Assembly: GCA_017557715.1 (NCBI GenBank)
Contig: JAFYYE010000277.1
Location: 1-16,020, forward strand
Length of the DNA stretch: 16,020 bases
DNA from: Pseudobutyrivibrio sp.
Lineage (GTDB): Bacteria > Bacillota > Clostridia > Lachnospirales > Lachnospiraceae
Direction of reading: 5' to 3'
Below the pieces are notes generated by a model. The model saw only the letters and a list, made by a program, of their open reading frames with translations. It was not told the origin of the DNA and did not search any database. How positions within the stretch are numbered: the stretch's first letter is position 1; the number at the start of each line of letters is the position of its first letter. A program made the position numbers and the translations under genes. Positions 6,624-13,834 of the stretch are shown here, piece by piece.

Positions 6624-7976
6624 ATGAAGAAAAAGAAAGTTTTAGGCTTGCTTCTAACAGCTGCATTACTGGCAGTAAATACTGTTGGATGCGGAAGCGA
6701 AGCAAAGGAAGATGCTGTTGCAGAAGAACAGACAATTGAGGCAGCAGAAACACCAGCGGCAGGTGAAAGTGACAAACCAGAAGAATTTGATTTGGGAGCA
6801 ACTGTTTATAAGTCAGCTGAGTCTCCAAGTGGTTACATGGTTCATTTTGCTTATGAATGTGACGATGAAAAGGTTTCAACAGTCAGCGTATCAGGACCAT
6901 TCTTATATCTTGATCCAAAGGTTGATGTAAGTGAGGAATCTAATTGCTACACACCATATGAGTATCAAAATGGATTCTATGCATCAAACATGGCACCAGG
7001 TACTTTCACATGGACTTACACAGAGGAAATGAAGCTTAACCAGGATACAGGATATTATGAGGCTGAATTCCCAATTACAAGTGGTTCATTCGCATATAAT
7101 TATGTGTTAAAGGATGAAGATGGAAATGAAACTCAAATTGATGACCCTGCAAATCCATCACCAGCAAAAGATAATACAAATAGCGATATTGCTACAGGCG
7201 ATTTAACTCATAGTATTGTGTATGGAAGCTATGATTCAGATAAGCAGAGCGACTCTTTGAACATGGATTATGTACAGCCAGTATATAGCGGCGCCGGAAC
7301 TCTTACATACGTTGAATACAAGGGAAGTCTTTCAGATCATCAGGATTTAGGTGTGTATCTTCCAAACGGATACGATGAAAACAGAGCAGAACCATACAAA
7401 GTTATCTACCTTTCACATGGTGGCGGCGGAAATGAGACTGATTGGTTTGCAATGGGTCACGTTAACAACATAATGGATAATCTTGGAAAAGATATCATTA
7501 TTGTGACAATGGATAATGCAAGCTACGAGTGGGATTTTGCCAAGATTGAGGACAATGTATTAAACAATATCATCCCCTATATGGAGAGCAATTATAATGT
7601 TTCTAAGGAAGCATCTGATAGAGCATTTGCAGGCTTATCAATGGGTTGCATGACTACATTCCATATGTATTATGATCATCCTGATATGTTTAGATACTTT
7701 GGTGGATTTTCTGGACCAGATTTATCTGCTATCAAATCTAACGATAAGTTAAAAGATGCTACTTTGTATTTCACTGTTGGAACATGTGATATTGCCTCGA
7801 ATAAGGTAATGCAGAATGAAGAAGGCAAGCAAATTAAATACGAAGATTATGTAGAATATTTAAAGACAGCTACTGAAGAAAAAGTAATCGATGGTGGATA
7901 TGTTTACGGTTCACACGACTGGTTCACTTGGTCTCAGTCATTCTACAATTTTGTAAATGAGATTGCGTTTAAGTAA
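6624..7976 (+). CDS. Lipoprotein CE1-type esterase with N-terminal beta domain
   Basis: The 450-residue protein has a lipoprotein signal ending TVGC (Cys23), an acidic Ala/Glu-rich linker (about 25-60), an N-terminal domain of about 135 residues (about 60-195) and a CE1/esterase D alpha/beta hydrolase (about 225-450). The N-terminal domain looks like the E-set/CBM48-type module that precedes many such esterases, but is divergent. The catalytic triad can be placed at Ser339 (GLSMG), Asp389 (VGTCD) and His431 (GSHDW); the oxyanion loop is HGGGG (266-270). It should hydrolyse acetyl or hydroxycinnamoyl esters on carbohydrate while anchored outside the membrane. Its end, YNFVNEIAFK, parallels YNFAQIAFK of the 3560-4825 esterase. 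ATG 6624 has GGGAGG seven bases upstream; a TTG one codon earlier is less likely. It follows the RpiR gene by 96 bases on the same strand. Confidence 0.9.
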   Translation: MKKKKVLGLLLTAALLAVNTVGCGSEAKEDAVAEEQTIEAAETPAAGESDKPEEFDLGATVYKSAESPSGYMVHFAYECDDEKVSTVSVSGPFLYLDPKVDVSEESNCYTPYEYQNGFYASNMAPGTFTWTYTEEMKLNQDTGYYEAEFPITSGSFAYNYVLKDEDGNETQIDDPANPSPAKDNTNSDIATGDLTHSIVYGSYDSDKQSDSLNMDYVQPVYSGAGTLTYVEYKGSLSDHQDLGVYLPNGYDENRAEPYKVIYLSHGGGGNETDWFAMGHVNNIMDNLGKDIIIVTMDNASYEWDFAKIEDNVLNNIIPYMESNYNVSKEASDRAFAGLSMGCMTTFHMYYDHPDMFRYFGGFSGPDLSAIKSNDKLKDATLYFTVGTCDIASNKVMQNEEGKQIKYEDYVEYLKTATEEKVIDGGYVYGSHDWFTWSQSFYNFVNEIAFK

Positions 7977-7992
7977 TTAATAGAAATTAAAA

Positions 7993-8036
7993 AGAACCAC
8001 TCATCTCTCATAATGAGATTTGAGTGGTTCTTCTTT
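7993..8036. terminator. Bidirectional terminator between convergent esterase genes
   Basis: AGAACCACTC (7993-8002) pairs perfectly with GAGTGGTTCT (8022-8031), and an inner ATCTC/GAGAT stem extends it. A T-rich run follows on the plus strand (8030-8039) and AAAAAG at 7989-7994 gives a U tract on the minus strand. It ends both the 6624-7976 gene and, reading the other way, the 8038-8784 gene. The hairpin is nearly the same as that at 3502-3535. Confidence 0.88.
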
Positions 8037-8037
8037 T

Positions 8038-8784
8038 TTATTCATTTATAAAAAACGTATATACGGTTTCTGATAGTTCATCTAAATGACCATCGTAACA
8101 ATGGTCTGCCCCATGGATTGGAACAAGCTTCGCATTCTTATAAAGCTGCTCTGCTTTCTGCGCATAAAGATATGGAACTACCTCGTCCTCATCACCGTGG
8201 ATAAGCAAAACCTGCTTATCAAATCTATCAATTTCATCTTCCACGTGAATAGTCTGAGCTACGCGGATATAGTCTCCTAAAATGCACCAACCGCCTTCTT
8301 CTGAATATGCTTTCTCAGGTATGTGCTTTGGATCAAATGTTGTACCTAAAACCATTCCCATTCTGCATATTTCAGGAATCATCCAAGCTGGTGACATTGG
8401 GATGATTGCTTTGAAGTCATCGGAACACATGCCGCCAACAAGCATGGTAAGCAAGCCGCCCTGAGAATGACCACATAGATATAAGTCAGTAACGAAGTCT
8501 AAAGACTTAGCATACTCAACAACTGAAAGTGCATTTGTCACCCACTTATAAAGTGTGTGCTTTTCAAATTCACCATCACTTTGGCCGTGACCATACATCT
8601 CAACACGAAGCACCGATACGTTTGCTTTGACCATTGCATCTTTAACTGCAATAATGTGCTCCTCTTCCATATGACCAGTGAAGCCATGGATTAAAATGCA
8701 AAGTGGTCCCTTATCTGCACCCTCAGGTCTATCAAGCTTTGAGTGCAATCTAATCCCATCACTGTTAATAAAAAACTCTTCCAT
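8038..8784 (-). CDS. Cinnamoyl ester hydrolase (feruloyl esterase), Est1E-like
   Basis: The 248-residue alpha/beta hydrolase has no signal peptide and so should act in the cytoplasm. It shows HGFTGH (33-38), MYGHGQSDG (63-71), nucleophile Ser107 in GHSQGG, acid Asp200 in HGDEDEVVPY and His228 in GADHCYDGH. The blocks HTLYKWVTNALSVVEYAK, RVAQTIHVED and ADHCYD match what I recall of Est1E of Butyrivibrio proteoclasticus, a structurally characterised feruloyl esterase, including the insertion that forms its lid. It should release ferulate or p-coumarate from short feruloylated oligosaccharides after uptake. AGGAG lies 9 bases before ATG 8784. It lies 53 bases after the Cys-containing small gene and could share the Dabb operon transcript. 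Activity on other small acyl esters remains possible. Confidence 0.9.
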   Translation of the reverse strand: MEEFFINSDGIRLHSKLDRPEGADKGPLCILIHGFTGHMEEEHIIAVKDAMVKANVSVLRVEMYGHGQSDGEFEKHTLYKWVTNALSVVEYAKSLDFVTDLYLCGHSQGGLLTMLVGGMCSDDFKAIIPMSPAWMIPEICRMGMVLGTTFDPKHIPEKAYSEEGGWCILGDYIRVAQTIHVEDEIDRFDKQVLLIHGDEDEVVPYLYAQKAEQLYKNAKLVPIHGADHCYDGHLDELSETVYTFFINE

Positions 8785-8837
8785 AATACCATTCTCCTAT
8801 TTCTAAATTTATAACAATTGCTAAAGCAAAAGATAAT

Positions 8838-9065
8838 TTACATTACACAGCTGGAGCCACGAACCTCCATATCATTATCCTTCACATATCTAGCATTGAA
8901 TTCCATATTGATTTCTCGAAGTTCTTTTTTGCCATCAATATAATCCTGGTACATCTCTGCAAGACCCGCCATGCAGCCGTCGCAATTTGCTTCGATATTT
9001 CCGAGAGACTCCTTAACAATCTGCTCTCGTTCTTCTTTTGTTGTATCTTTAATTAAATATGACAT
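8838..9065 (-). CDS. 75-residue conserved-type protein with CxxC motif, unknown function
   Basis: The protein is highly charged, soluble and probably mostly helical (EEREQIVKESL, MAGLAEMYQDYIDGKKEL). It carries Cys28 and Cys31 in CDGC and a third Cys73 near the C-terminus (SSCVM), so metal binding or a redox role is possible. I do not recognise a named family. GAGG lies 4 bases before ATG 9065, and the gene follows the small alpha/beta hydrolase by 21 bases with no terminator, so it is probably in the same operon. The short length, good codon structure and ribosome binding site support a real gene. Confidence 0.75.
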   Translation of the reverse strand: MSYLIKDTTKEEREQIVKESLGNIEANCDGCMAGLAEMYQDYIDGKKELREINMEFNARYVKDNDMEVRGSSCVM

Positions 9066-9086
9066 TTTTCCTCATCTCTTTCTTTT

Positions 9087-9644
9087 CTAAAGTAACTTAT
9101 CCACCATGCTCATGACTTTTCCAAGGTTTTCTAAATCAGTTTCCACATCACCTGTTTCCAAGGAATGATTAGCTTCTGGAACAACCACATAAGTAAGTGA
9201 CAGCTCGTCACAAAGCTGAGTGCACATATCTGTATCGCAAAGTGGATCTGCATCACCGTGGAATACAAAGCCTTCGCATGGATTAATGTATGCAAAAGTC
9301 TCTGGTATTGGCGTAAAGATAATCTGGTCTGCCTCAAGCTCGTAGGTCATATTGTATCTTGCTGCCAAGGCTGTACCAATGCTCTTGCCAATAAAAAACA
9401 CCTTTTCATAATCCGTAAATACGATATTCTGCAACTGCTCTGTTACCTGCTGGAAGGCATCGTCAAAGGCCTGACTTCTTTTTTCCTGGTCAGCCTTTAT
9501 AACCTGTCCTGCATCCTCGAAATTATAGTTTACTTCTATAATTTCATAGTCTTTATTTTTCGCCAGCTTCTTTGAATAATAAAGAAGCGGTTTATCATTA
9601 TGGTAACCTACACCTGGGAAGATTACTGCTAATTTCTTACTCAT
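9087..9644 (-). CDS. Small alpha/beta-hydrolase family protein
   Basis: The 185-residue protein has the compact alpha/beta hydrolase layout: first strand KKLAVIFPGVGY, nucleophile Ser88 in GKSIGT, acid Asp133 in HGDADPLCD and His160 in EANHSLE, in the right order and spacing for a catalytic triad. It lacks a signal peptide and a cap domain, so it is a small cytoplasmic esterase or acyl hydrolase of unknown substrate. GGAGG lies 5 bases before ATG 9644; the open frame also extends to a TTG at 9656, which overlaps the ribosome binding site and is rejected. It begins 15 bases after the Dabb gene ends, so the two are cotranscribed. It is the fourth alpha/beta hydrolase in about 6 kb, though its sequence is only distantly like the other three. 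Confidence 0.82.
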   Translation of the reverse strand: MSKKLAVIFPGVGYHNDKPLLYYSKKLAKNKDYEIIEVNYNFEDAGQVIKADQEKRSQAFDDAFQQVTEQLQNIVFTDYEKVFFIGKSIGTALAARYNMTYELEADQIIFTPIPETFAYINPCEGFVFHGDADPLCDTDMCTQLCDELSLTYVVVPEANHSLETGDVETDLENLGKVMSMVDKLL

Positions 9645-9659
9645 TTTATCCTCCAACCT

Positions 9660-9962
9660 CTAGGCTTCAAAATCGAGACAGCTTCTAATCTTTGTGTAAG
9701 GTCTAACCTTTCCATCTGCCACTGCCACATGCTCTGGGTGAACTGCATAGCCCTTAAGAGCCTCTTCGCTTTCAAAGGTAGAATCAAGCATTAAATCTGC
9801 ATTTGAGCTGGCAAGGCCATTAATATTTACCTTTATATCAATCATTCCAGGAATCTTTCCAGCCAAGCCTTCTAATCCCTCTTTGATTTCCTTCTTTACC
9901 TGCTCTTTTTCCTCCGCTGAAAGCTCGTCTTTAAGTGTCCATAAAATAATGTGTTTTACCAT
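9660..9962 (-). CDS. Dabb-family (stress-responsive A/B barrel) protein
   Basis: The 100-residue protein matches the Dabb ferredoxin-like dimeric barrel: MVKHIILWTLKDE at the start with the conserved His4, GMIDIKVNINGLASSNADLMLDSTFESEEALKGYAVHPEHVAV in the centre, and the C-terminal strand IRSCLDFEA. The YAVHPEH segment is the family hallmark. Biochemical roles of bacterial members are mostly unknown; some plant and bacterial relatives act as cyclases or on aromatic compounds. AAGGAG lies 7 bases before ATG 9962; the frame continues to a TTG at 9992, rejected for lack of a ribosome binding site. It is the first gene of an operon with the small hydrolase and the CDGC protein. Confidence 0.9.
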   Translation of the reverse strand: MVKHIILWTLKDELSAEEKEQVKKEIKEGLEGLAGKIPGMIDIKVNINGLASSNADLMLDSTFESEEALKGYAVHPEHVAVADGKVRPYTKIRSCLDFEA

Positions 9963-10012
9963 TTTTGTTCTCCTTTTTATCTTACAAACCAACCGTCTTT
10001 GTCATTATGTAC

Positions 10013-10042
10013 ATTATATTAGTTCTGACTTCATCAATGCAA
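10013..10042 (-). promoter_or_regulatory. Sigma-A type promoter of the Dabb operon
   Basis: On the minus strand TTGCAT (10037-10042) and TATAAT (10013-10018) are separated by 18 bases. This puts the transcription start about 45 bases before the Dabb ATG. It lies directly downstream of the AGCS gene terminator, consistent with the start of a new transcription unit. Confidence 0.7.
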
Positions 10043-10043
10043 C

Positions 10044-10078
10044 AAAAAAAGAGCCCGCGCATTGATTAGCACGAGCTC
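10044..10078 (-). terminator. Terminator of the transporter operon
   Basis: GAGCCCGCGC (10051-10060) pairs over 10 positions with GCACGAGCTC (10069-10078), with two G-U pairs in the minus-strand RNA and an 8-base loop. Seven A residues at 10044-10050 give the U tract. It sits 16 bases after the AGCS stop codon. Confidence 0.9.
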
Positions 10079-10093
10079 CACATAAATCCATTA

Positions 10094-11623
10094 TTAAGCT
10101 ATTTCTTCACCGCTCTCTGTCAGAATTTGCTTCTCTCTAAGCTCCATTTCGTGAAGCTCCTGAATATCCTCAATGGCTGAAAGCATTGGCTTTACATCCT
10201 GATTAAGAAGATTTCTCTGAACGTAGTTGCGAGTAATCTTTACAACTGTTCCGCTAAGAGCGATGACACCGATAAGGTTAGGAATTGCCATCATTCCGTT
10301 AAGGGTATCTGAAATATCCCACGCAAGAGTCAAATCCATTGTTGCTCCTATAACGATGAAGGCAACGAAAATAACCTGATAGAATTTCACCTTACCTCTT
10401 CCGAAAAGATACTCAAAAGCCTTGCTTCCATACTGGCTCCAACCAAGAGTTGTTGAGAAGGCAAATAACAATATCGCAATTGCGATAAACGCATATCCGA
10501 ATTGACCAAATACTGTTGAAAATGCTTCAGCAACTAAAGCAGTTGAAACCTGACTAGAAATAACTGCGCCAGTTTCCAAATCTACAAGTCCACTTGAAAG
10601 CACTACAAAGGCTGTGATTGAACAAACGATGATTGTATCTGCAAATACCTCGAAGATACCCCACATACCCTGGATAACTGGCTCTCTAACATTTGAGCTT
10701 GAGTGAACCATTACTGAAGAGCCAAGACCGGCTTCGTTTGAGAATACACCTCGCTTCATTCCCCACTGAACAGCCATGGCTACACCGCTTCCCACAATGC
10801 CGCCACCAACTGCACGCATTCCAAATGCACCCTTGATAATAGATGTGAATACTGCGCCAGCCTGATCAATATGTGCAATGCAAACAATAATCGCACAAAT
10901 CATATAGATTACAGCCATGAATGGAACAAGCTTTTCTGTAACAGAGGCAACTCTTTTCAATCCTCCAACAATTACAAGACCACCTAAAAACATAAGGAAA
11001 ATACCTGTTGCAATAGCAGGAACTCCAAAAGCTGAATTCATGTTAACAGCTATTGAATTAACCTGTCCCATATTACCAATACCAAATGATGCTAGCACAC
11101 AGAATGCGCTAAAAAGAGTGGCCAAGGCTGCGCCGATATGTCTACAGCCCTTCTTCGAACCAAGTCCATCTCTAAGGTAATACATGGCGCCGCCGCACCA
11201 TTCATTTTTCTCATTTCTTCTACGGTAATAAATACCAAGAACATTTTCTGAGAAATTTGTCATCATTCCAAAGAATGCCACTATCCACATCCAAAAGATT
11301 GCACCAGGGCCACCAGATGCGATTGCCGCTGCAACACCCGCAATATTTCCTGTACCAATAGTCGCAGCCAATGCTGTGCAAAGGCTCTGGAACTGAGAAA
11401 TCTGCGTATCTTCTTTATCAGTATGAGCAGTAACATGTGAGTCCTTAAAGATACCACCAATAGTATTCTTAATCCAATGCTTGATGTGTGTAATCTGGAA
11501 AAATTTGGTAAGGCATGTCATCAAAATACCTGTACCTACCAAGAGAATAAGCATTGGCAAGCCCCAAACAAATCCATTTACTGCATTGTTTACATTTTCG
11601 ACTGTCGATAAAAATTTCTCCAT
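10094..11623 (-). CDS. Sodium:alanine/glycine symporter, AGCS family
   Basis: The 509-residue integral membrane protein has about ten or eleven hydrophobic helices and the AGCS signatures ALAATIGTGNIAGVAAAIASGG (84-105), GPGAIFWMW (105-113) and GGAMYYL (144-150), as well as the long conserved GVFSNEAGLGSS segment in the middle. It should take up alanine, glycine or a related small neutral amino acid with Na+. The C-terminal tail (about 475-509) is charged and cytoplasmic. AGGGG lies 7 bases before ATG 11623. The gene follows sstT by 26 bases and is followed by a strong terminator, so it is the last gene of that operon. The substrate isomer (L or D) cannot be decided. Confidence 0.95.
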   Translation of the reverse strand: MEKFLSTVENVNNAVNGFVWGLPMLILLVGTGILMTCLTKFFQITHIKHWIKNTIGGIFKDSHVTAHTDKEDTQISQFQSLCTALAATIGTGNIAGVAAAIASGGPGAIFWMWIVAFFGMMTNFSENVLGIYYRRRNEKNEWCGGAMYYLRDGLGSKKGCRHIGAALATLFSAFCVLASFGIGNMGQVNSIAVNMNSAFGVPAIATGIFLMFLGGLVIVGGLKRVASVTEKLVPFMAVIYMICAIIVCIAHIDQAGAVFTSIIKGAFGMRAVGGGIVGSGVAMAVQWGMKRGVFSNEAGLGSSVMVHSSSNVREPVIQGMWGIFEVFADTIIVCSITAFVVLSSGLVDLETGAVISSQVSTALVAEAFSTVFGQFGYAFIAIAILLFAFSTTLGWSQYGSKAFEYLFGRGKVKFYQVIFVAFIVIGATMDLTLAWDISDTLNGMMAIPNLIGVIALSGTVVKITRNYVQRNLLNQDVKPMLSAIEDIQELHEMELREKQILTESGEEIA

Positions 11624-11649
11624 ATAAGTCCCCTTTTACATCTCAAATT

Positions 11650-12903
11650 CTAAATGTTTACCTTTGTATTTCCGCCTAAAAATGTTGGAAGAGATTTTCC
11701 TTCCTTCTTCCACTGTGAATACTCTGCAGTGGCTGCGAACATTACATCACCTGAAGAATTAAGTGCTGTCTCAACTGAATCCTGAACAACACCAATAATA
11801 AATCCGACTGCAACTACCTGCATTGCCACATCAGCATTTACACCGAAAAGTGAGCAGGCCATTGGAATCAAAAGAAGTGAACCACCTGCTACACCTGATG
11901 CTCCACATGCTGCAAGAGTGGCGATGAAAGCAAGGATAAGTGCTGTTGCAAATGAAACATGAATTCCAACTGTATTAGCTGCTGCAAGAGACATTACCGC
12001 GATTGTAATTGCAGCACCGTCCATGTTGATAGTTGCACCAAGAGGAATAGATACTGCGTACATTTCCTTATCCATGCCAAGGTTCTCACAAAGCTCCATG
12101 TTTACAGGAATATTTGCTGCTGAGCTTCTTGTGAAGAATGCTGTGATTCCTGATTCCTTAAGGCATCTGAATACGAGTGGATATGGATTGGTTCTAAGAA
12201 CAATTGCTGCAAGAAGTGGATCAATTACAAGCGCAACTGTAAGCATGCAACCTACTAAGAGTGCAAGAAGCTTGCCGTAATCTGTAAATATTGCAAGTCC
12301 GTTTGTAGAAACATTCTCATAAACAAGACCCATAATTCCAAATGGTGCAAGATTAATAATCCATCTTACAACCATAGAAATCATGTTTGATACATCTTCG
12401 AGCATCTTCTTTGTTGAGTCGCTGGCAACTCTTTTTGCAGCGAGACCAGTTACAACTGCCCAGAAAAGAATTCCTATATAGCGGCCTTCAGCCAATGCGT
12501 TGACTGGGTTGGCAACCATATTTAAAAGCAGATTTGAAAGTACCTCACCCACACCAGTTGGCACCACATCAGCCTCAGCTGCAGAGCTCAACATAATTGT
12601 CTGTGGGAAGATAAAGCTACCTACTACAGCAACCACTGAAGCAAGCAATGTACTAACCATATACAAAACGATTACTGTTACAAATCTTCTATCAAGCTTG
12701 TCATTTCCCTGAGCAAGTGCAGAGATAACAAGAACAAATACGAGAACTGGAGCAACAGCCTTTAACGCTCCTACAAAAATACTGCCCAAGAGTGATACCA
12801 CACTAAGATTGCTAAATACCATTCCTAAGATGGCACCAATTACTAGTCCGATTACAATTCTCACAATCAGACTTACGCTGTTGTACGCTTTTACAAGTTT
12901 CAT
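11650..12903 (-). CDS. sstT: Serine/threonine:sodium symporter SstT
   Basis: The 417-residue protein belongs to the dicarboxylate/amino acid:cation (DAACS) family and is closest in form to SstT. It has the SSAANIPVNM segment (260-269), the sodium-site motif NMDGAA (293-298) and VVQDSVETALNSSGDV (372-387), with about eight membrane helices plus two re-entrant loops. It should import L-serine and L-threonine with Na+. Length is as expected for SstT (about 400-415). AGGGAG lies 8 bases before ATG 12903. The 26-base gap to the AGCS gene and the lack of a hairpin there indicate cotranscription. Its promoter is enclosed by an inverted repeat. Confidence 0.93.
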   Translation of the reverse strand: MKLVKAYNSVSLIVRIVIGLVIGAILGMVFSNLSVVSLLGSIFVGALKAVAPVLVFVLVISALAQGNDKLDRRFVTVIVLYMVSTLLASVVAVVGSFIFPQTIMLSSAAEADVVPTGVGEVLSNLLLNMVANPVNALAEGRYIGILFWAVVTGLAAKRVASDSTKKMLEDVSNMISMVVRWIINLAPFGIMGLVYENVSTNGLAIFTDYGKLLALLVGCMLTVALVIDPLLAAIVLRTNPYPLVFRCLKESGITAFFTRSSAANIPVNMELCENLGMDKEMYAVSIPLGATINMDGAAITIAVMSLAAANTVGIHVSFATALILAFIATLAACGASGVAGGSLLLIPMACSLFGVNADVAMQVVAVGFIIGVVQDSVETALNSSGDVMFAATAEYSQWKKEGKSLPTFLGGNTKVNI

Positions 12904-12940
12904 TATTTTGTCTCCCTTTTGTTTATTATGCGTCTTACAA

Positions 12941-13010
12941 GGACATTTGTCCCTCTCAGCAAGACACCTTGGGCATATTTTAACGCTTTACTCTAATAAA
13001 GTAAAGCGTT
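12941..13010 (-). promoter_or_regulatory. sstT promoter enclosed by a 10-bp inverted repeat, with a second dyad in the leader
   Basis: On the minus strand TTTACT (13000-13005) and TAAAAT (12977-12982) are 17 bases apart, a good sigma-A promoter. The inverted repeat AACGCTTTAC (12982-12991) / GTAAAGCGTT (13001-13010), 9-base centre, spans this promoter. Its U-rich side is on the plus strand, so it is a poor terminator for the TSUP gene ending at 13031 and better read as an operator. A smaller dyad, GGACA-TT-TGTCC (12941-12952), lies in the roughly 67-base leader. Regulator unknown. Confidence 0.55.
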
Positions 13011-13030
13011 TTTTCAATAAAATATTCTTC

Positions 13031-13747
13031 TTACAAATTTCTAAATACCAATACTGCGCCGGATATAGCCAAAAGAATAATTACAAGTTTCTTTACCACT
13101 TTTTCATCCAACACTTCTGAGCTTTTTATTCCTGCGAACAAGCCAATAAGCATCACTGGTAGTAGCAATGCAACCTGCTTTAAAGACTCAACTGTAATTA
13201 CGCCAACTAGGCTGTAAACAACAATTCTAAATGTATTCTCTACTATAAAAACAGCGCTGATATTTGCCTTAAATTCTTTGCTAGATTCTGTAACTCTTCC
13301 GACATAGGCGGCAAGTAATGCTCCTATACCAAACAATCCACACAGCAAGCCTGAGAACAATCCGATTATTCCCAATAATAGCTTGGATTTTCTCGCTTTA
13401 ATTAATTGGTACTCGCGAAGAAACATTTCAACTGCAATCAGAACCACAACTATTCCAAAGAAGATTTTTAAAGCTCTTACATCTGCATTCTTCAAAAGAA
13501 TTGCTCCTGGAACGCTTCCTGCTAAAACAAGCAATGCCAGCGGAATAAACACTCTTTTATCCAGCTGTTTTCGATTTTTCCAAACCAATATGAGATTAGA
13601 TGGGAATCCCAGCAATAATTCCACTGGAGAAATATTTACATTAGCCTCGCCAAAACCCAGGATAGTTGTAAAAACTAACGTATTTGCGAAACCGCAAAGA
13701 CCTTTTATAAAGAAAGCTACAAATGTTGCAAGTACCCAAAATATCAA
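13031..13747 (-). CDS. TSUP (TauE/SafE) family permease
   Basis: The 238-residue membrane protein has the two-repeat layout of the TauE/SafE family: an N-terminal repeat with GLCGFANTLVFTTILGF (16-32) and PVELLLGFPSNLILVWKNRK (41-60), and a second with GLFSGLLCGLFGIGALLAAYVGR (129-151) followed by FIVENTFRIVVYSLVG. About eight helices are expected. Family members export sulfite, sulfoacetate or related anions, but the substrate here cannot be assigned. The start is a TTG at 13747: AAGGGA lies 7 bases before it, the frame has a TAG 24 bases upstream, and no ATG gives a complete first helix. It lies 87 bases after the flavodoxin gene with no strong terminator between, so the two may be cotranscribed. 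Confidence 0.85.
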   Translation of the reverse strand: MIFWVLATFVAFFIKGLCGFANTLVFTTILGFGEANVNISPVELLLGFPSNLILVWKNRKQLDKRVFIPLALLVLAGSVPGAILLKNADVRALKIFFGIVVVLIAVEMFLREYQLIKARKSKLLLGIIGLFSGLLCGLFGIGALLAAYVGRVTESSKEFKANISAVFIVENTFRIVVYSLVGVITVESLKQVALLLPVMLIGLFAGIKSSEVLDEKVVKKLVIILLAISGAVLVFRNL

Positions 13748-13834
13748 ATTAATTTCCCTTTTCTTCTAGCCCAATTTTTTACTTATCATCTGGTCCGTGA
13801 CCACTGTTTCCTTTTGAAGCATTCTAATTTTGCT

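Noticed and set aside
10917..11180. Opposite-strand frames inside the AGCS, SstT, esterase and GGDEF genes.
   Set aside because: They lie antisense to strongly supported genes, lack ribosome binding sites and give low-complexity proteins without family features.
12904..12970. sstT leader considered as a riboswitch or attenuator.
   Set aside because: Only one 5-bp dyad and no known aptamer core or leader peptide; too short for a recognised riboswitch class.
13748..13834. Short frames between the flavodoxin and TSUP genes: an 18-codon ATG frame in the flavodoxin frame, and another frame reading NASKGNSGHGPDDK before a stop.
   Set aside because: Neither has a ribosome binding site and both are very short. 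A gene remnant is possible but cannot be supported. The small TGGTC-CGT-GACCA dyad here (13791-13803) has no U tract and is too short to call a terminator.
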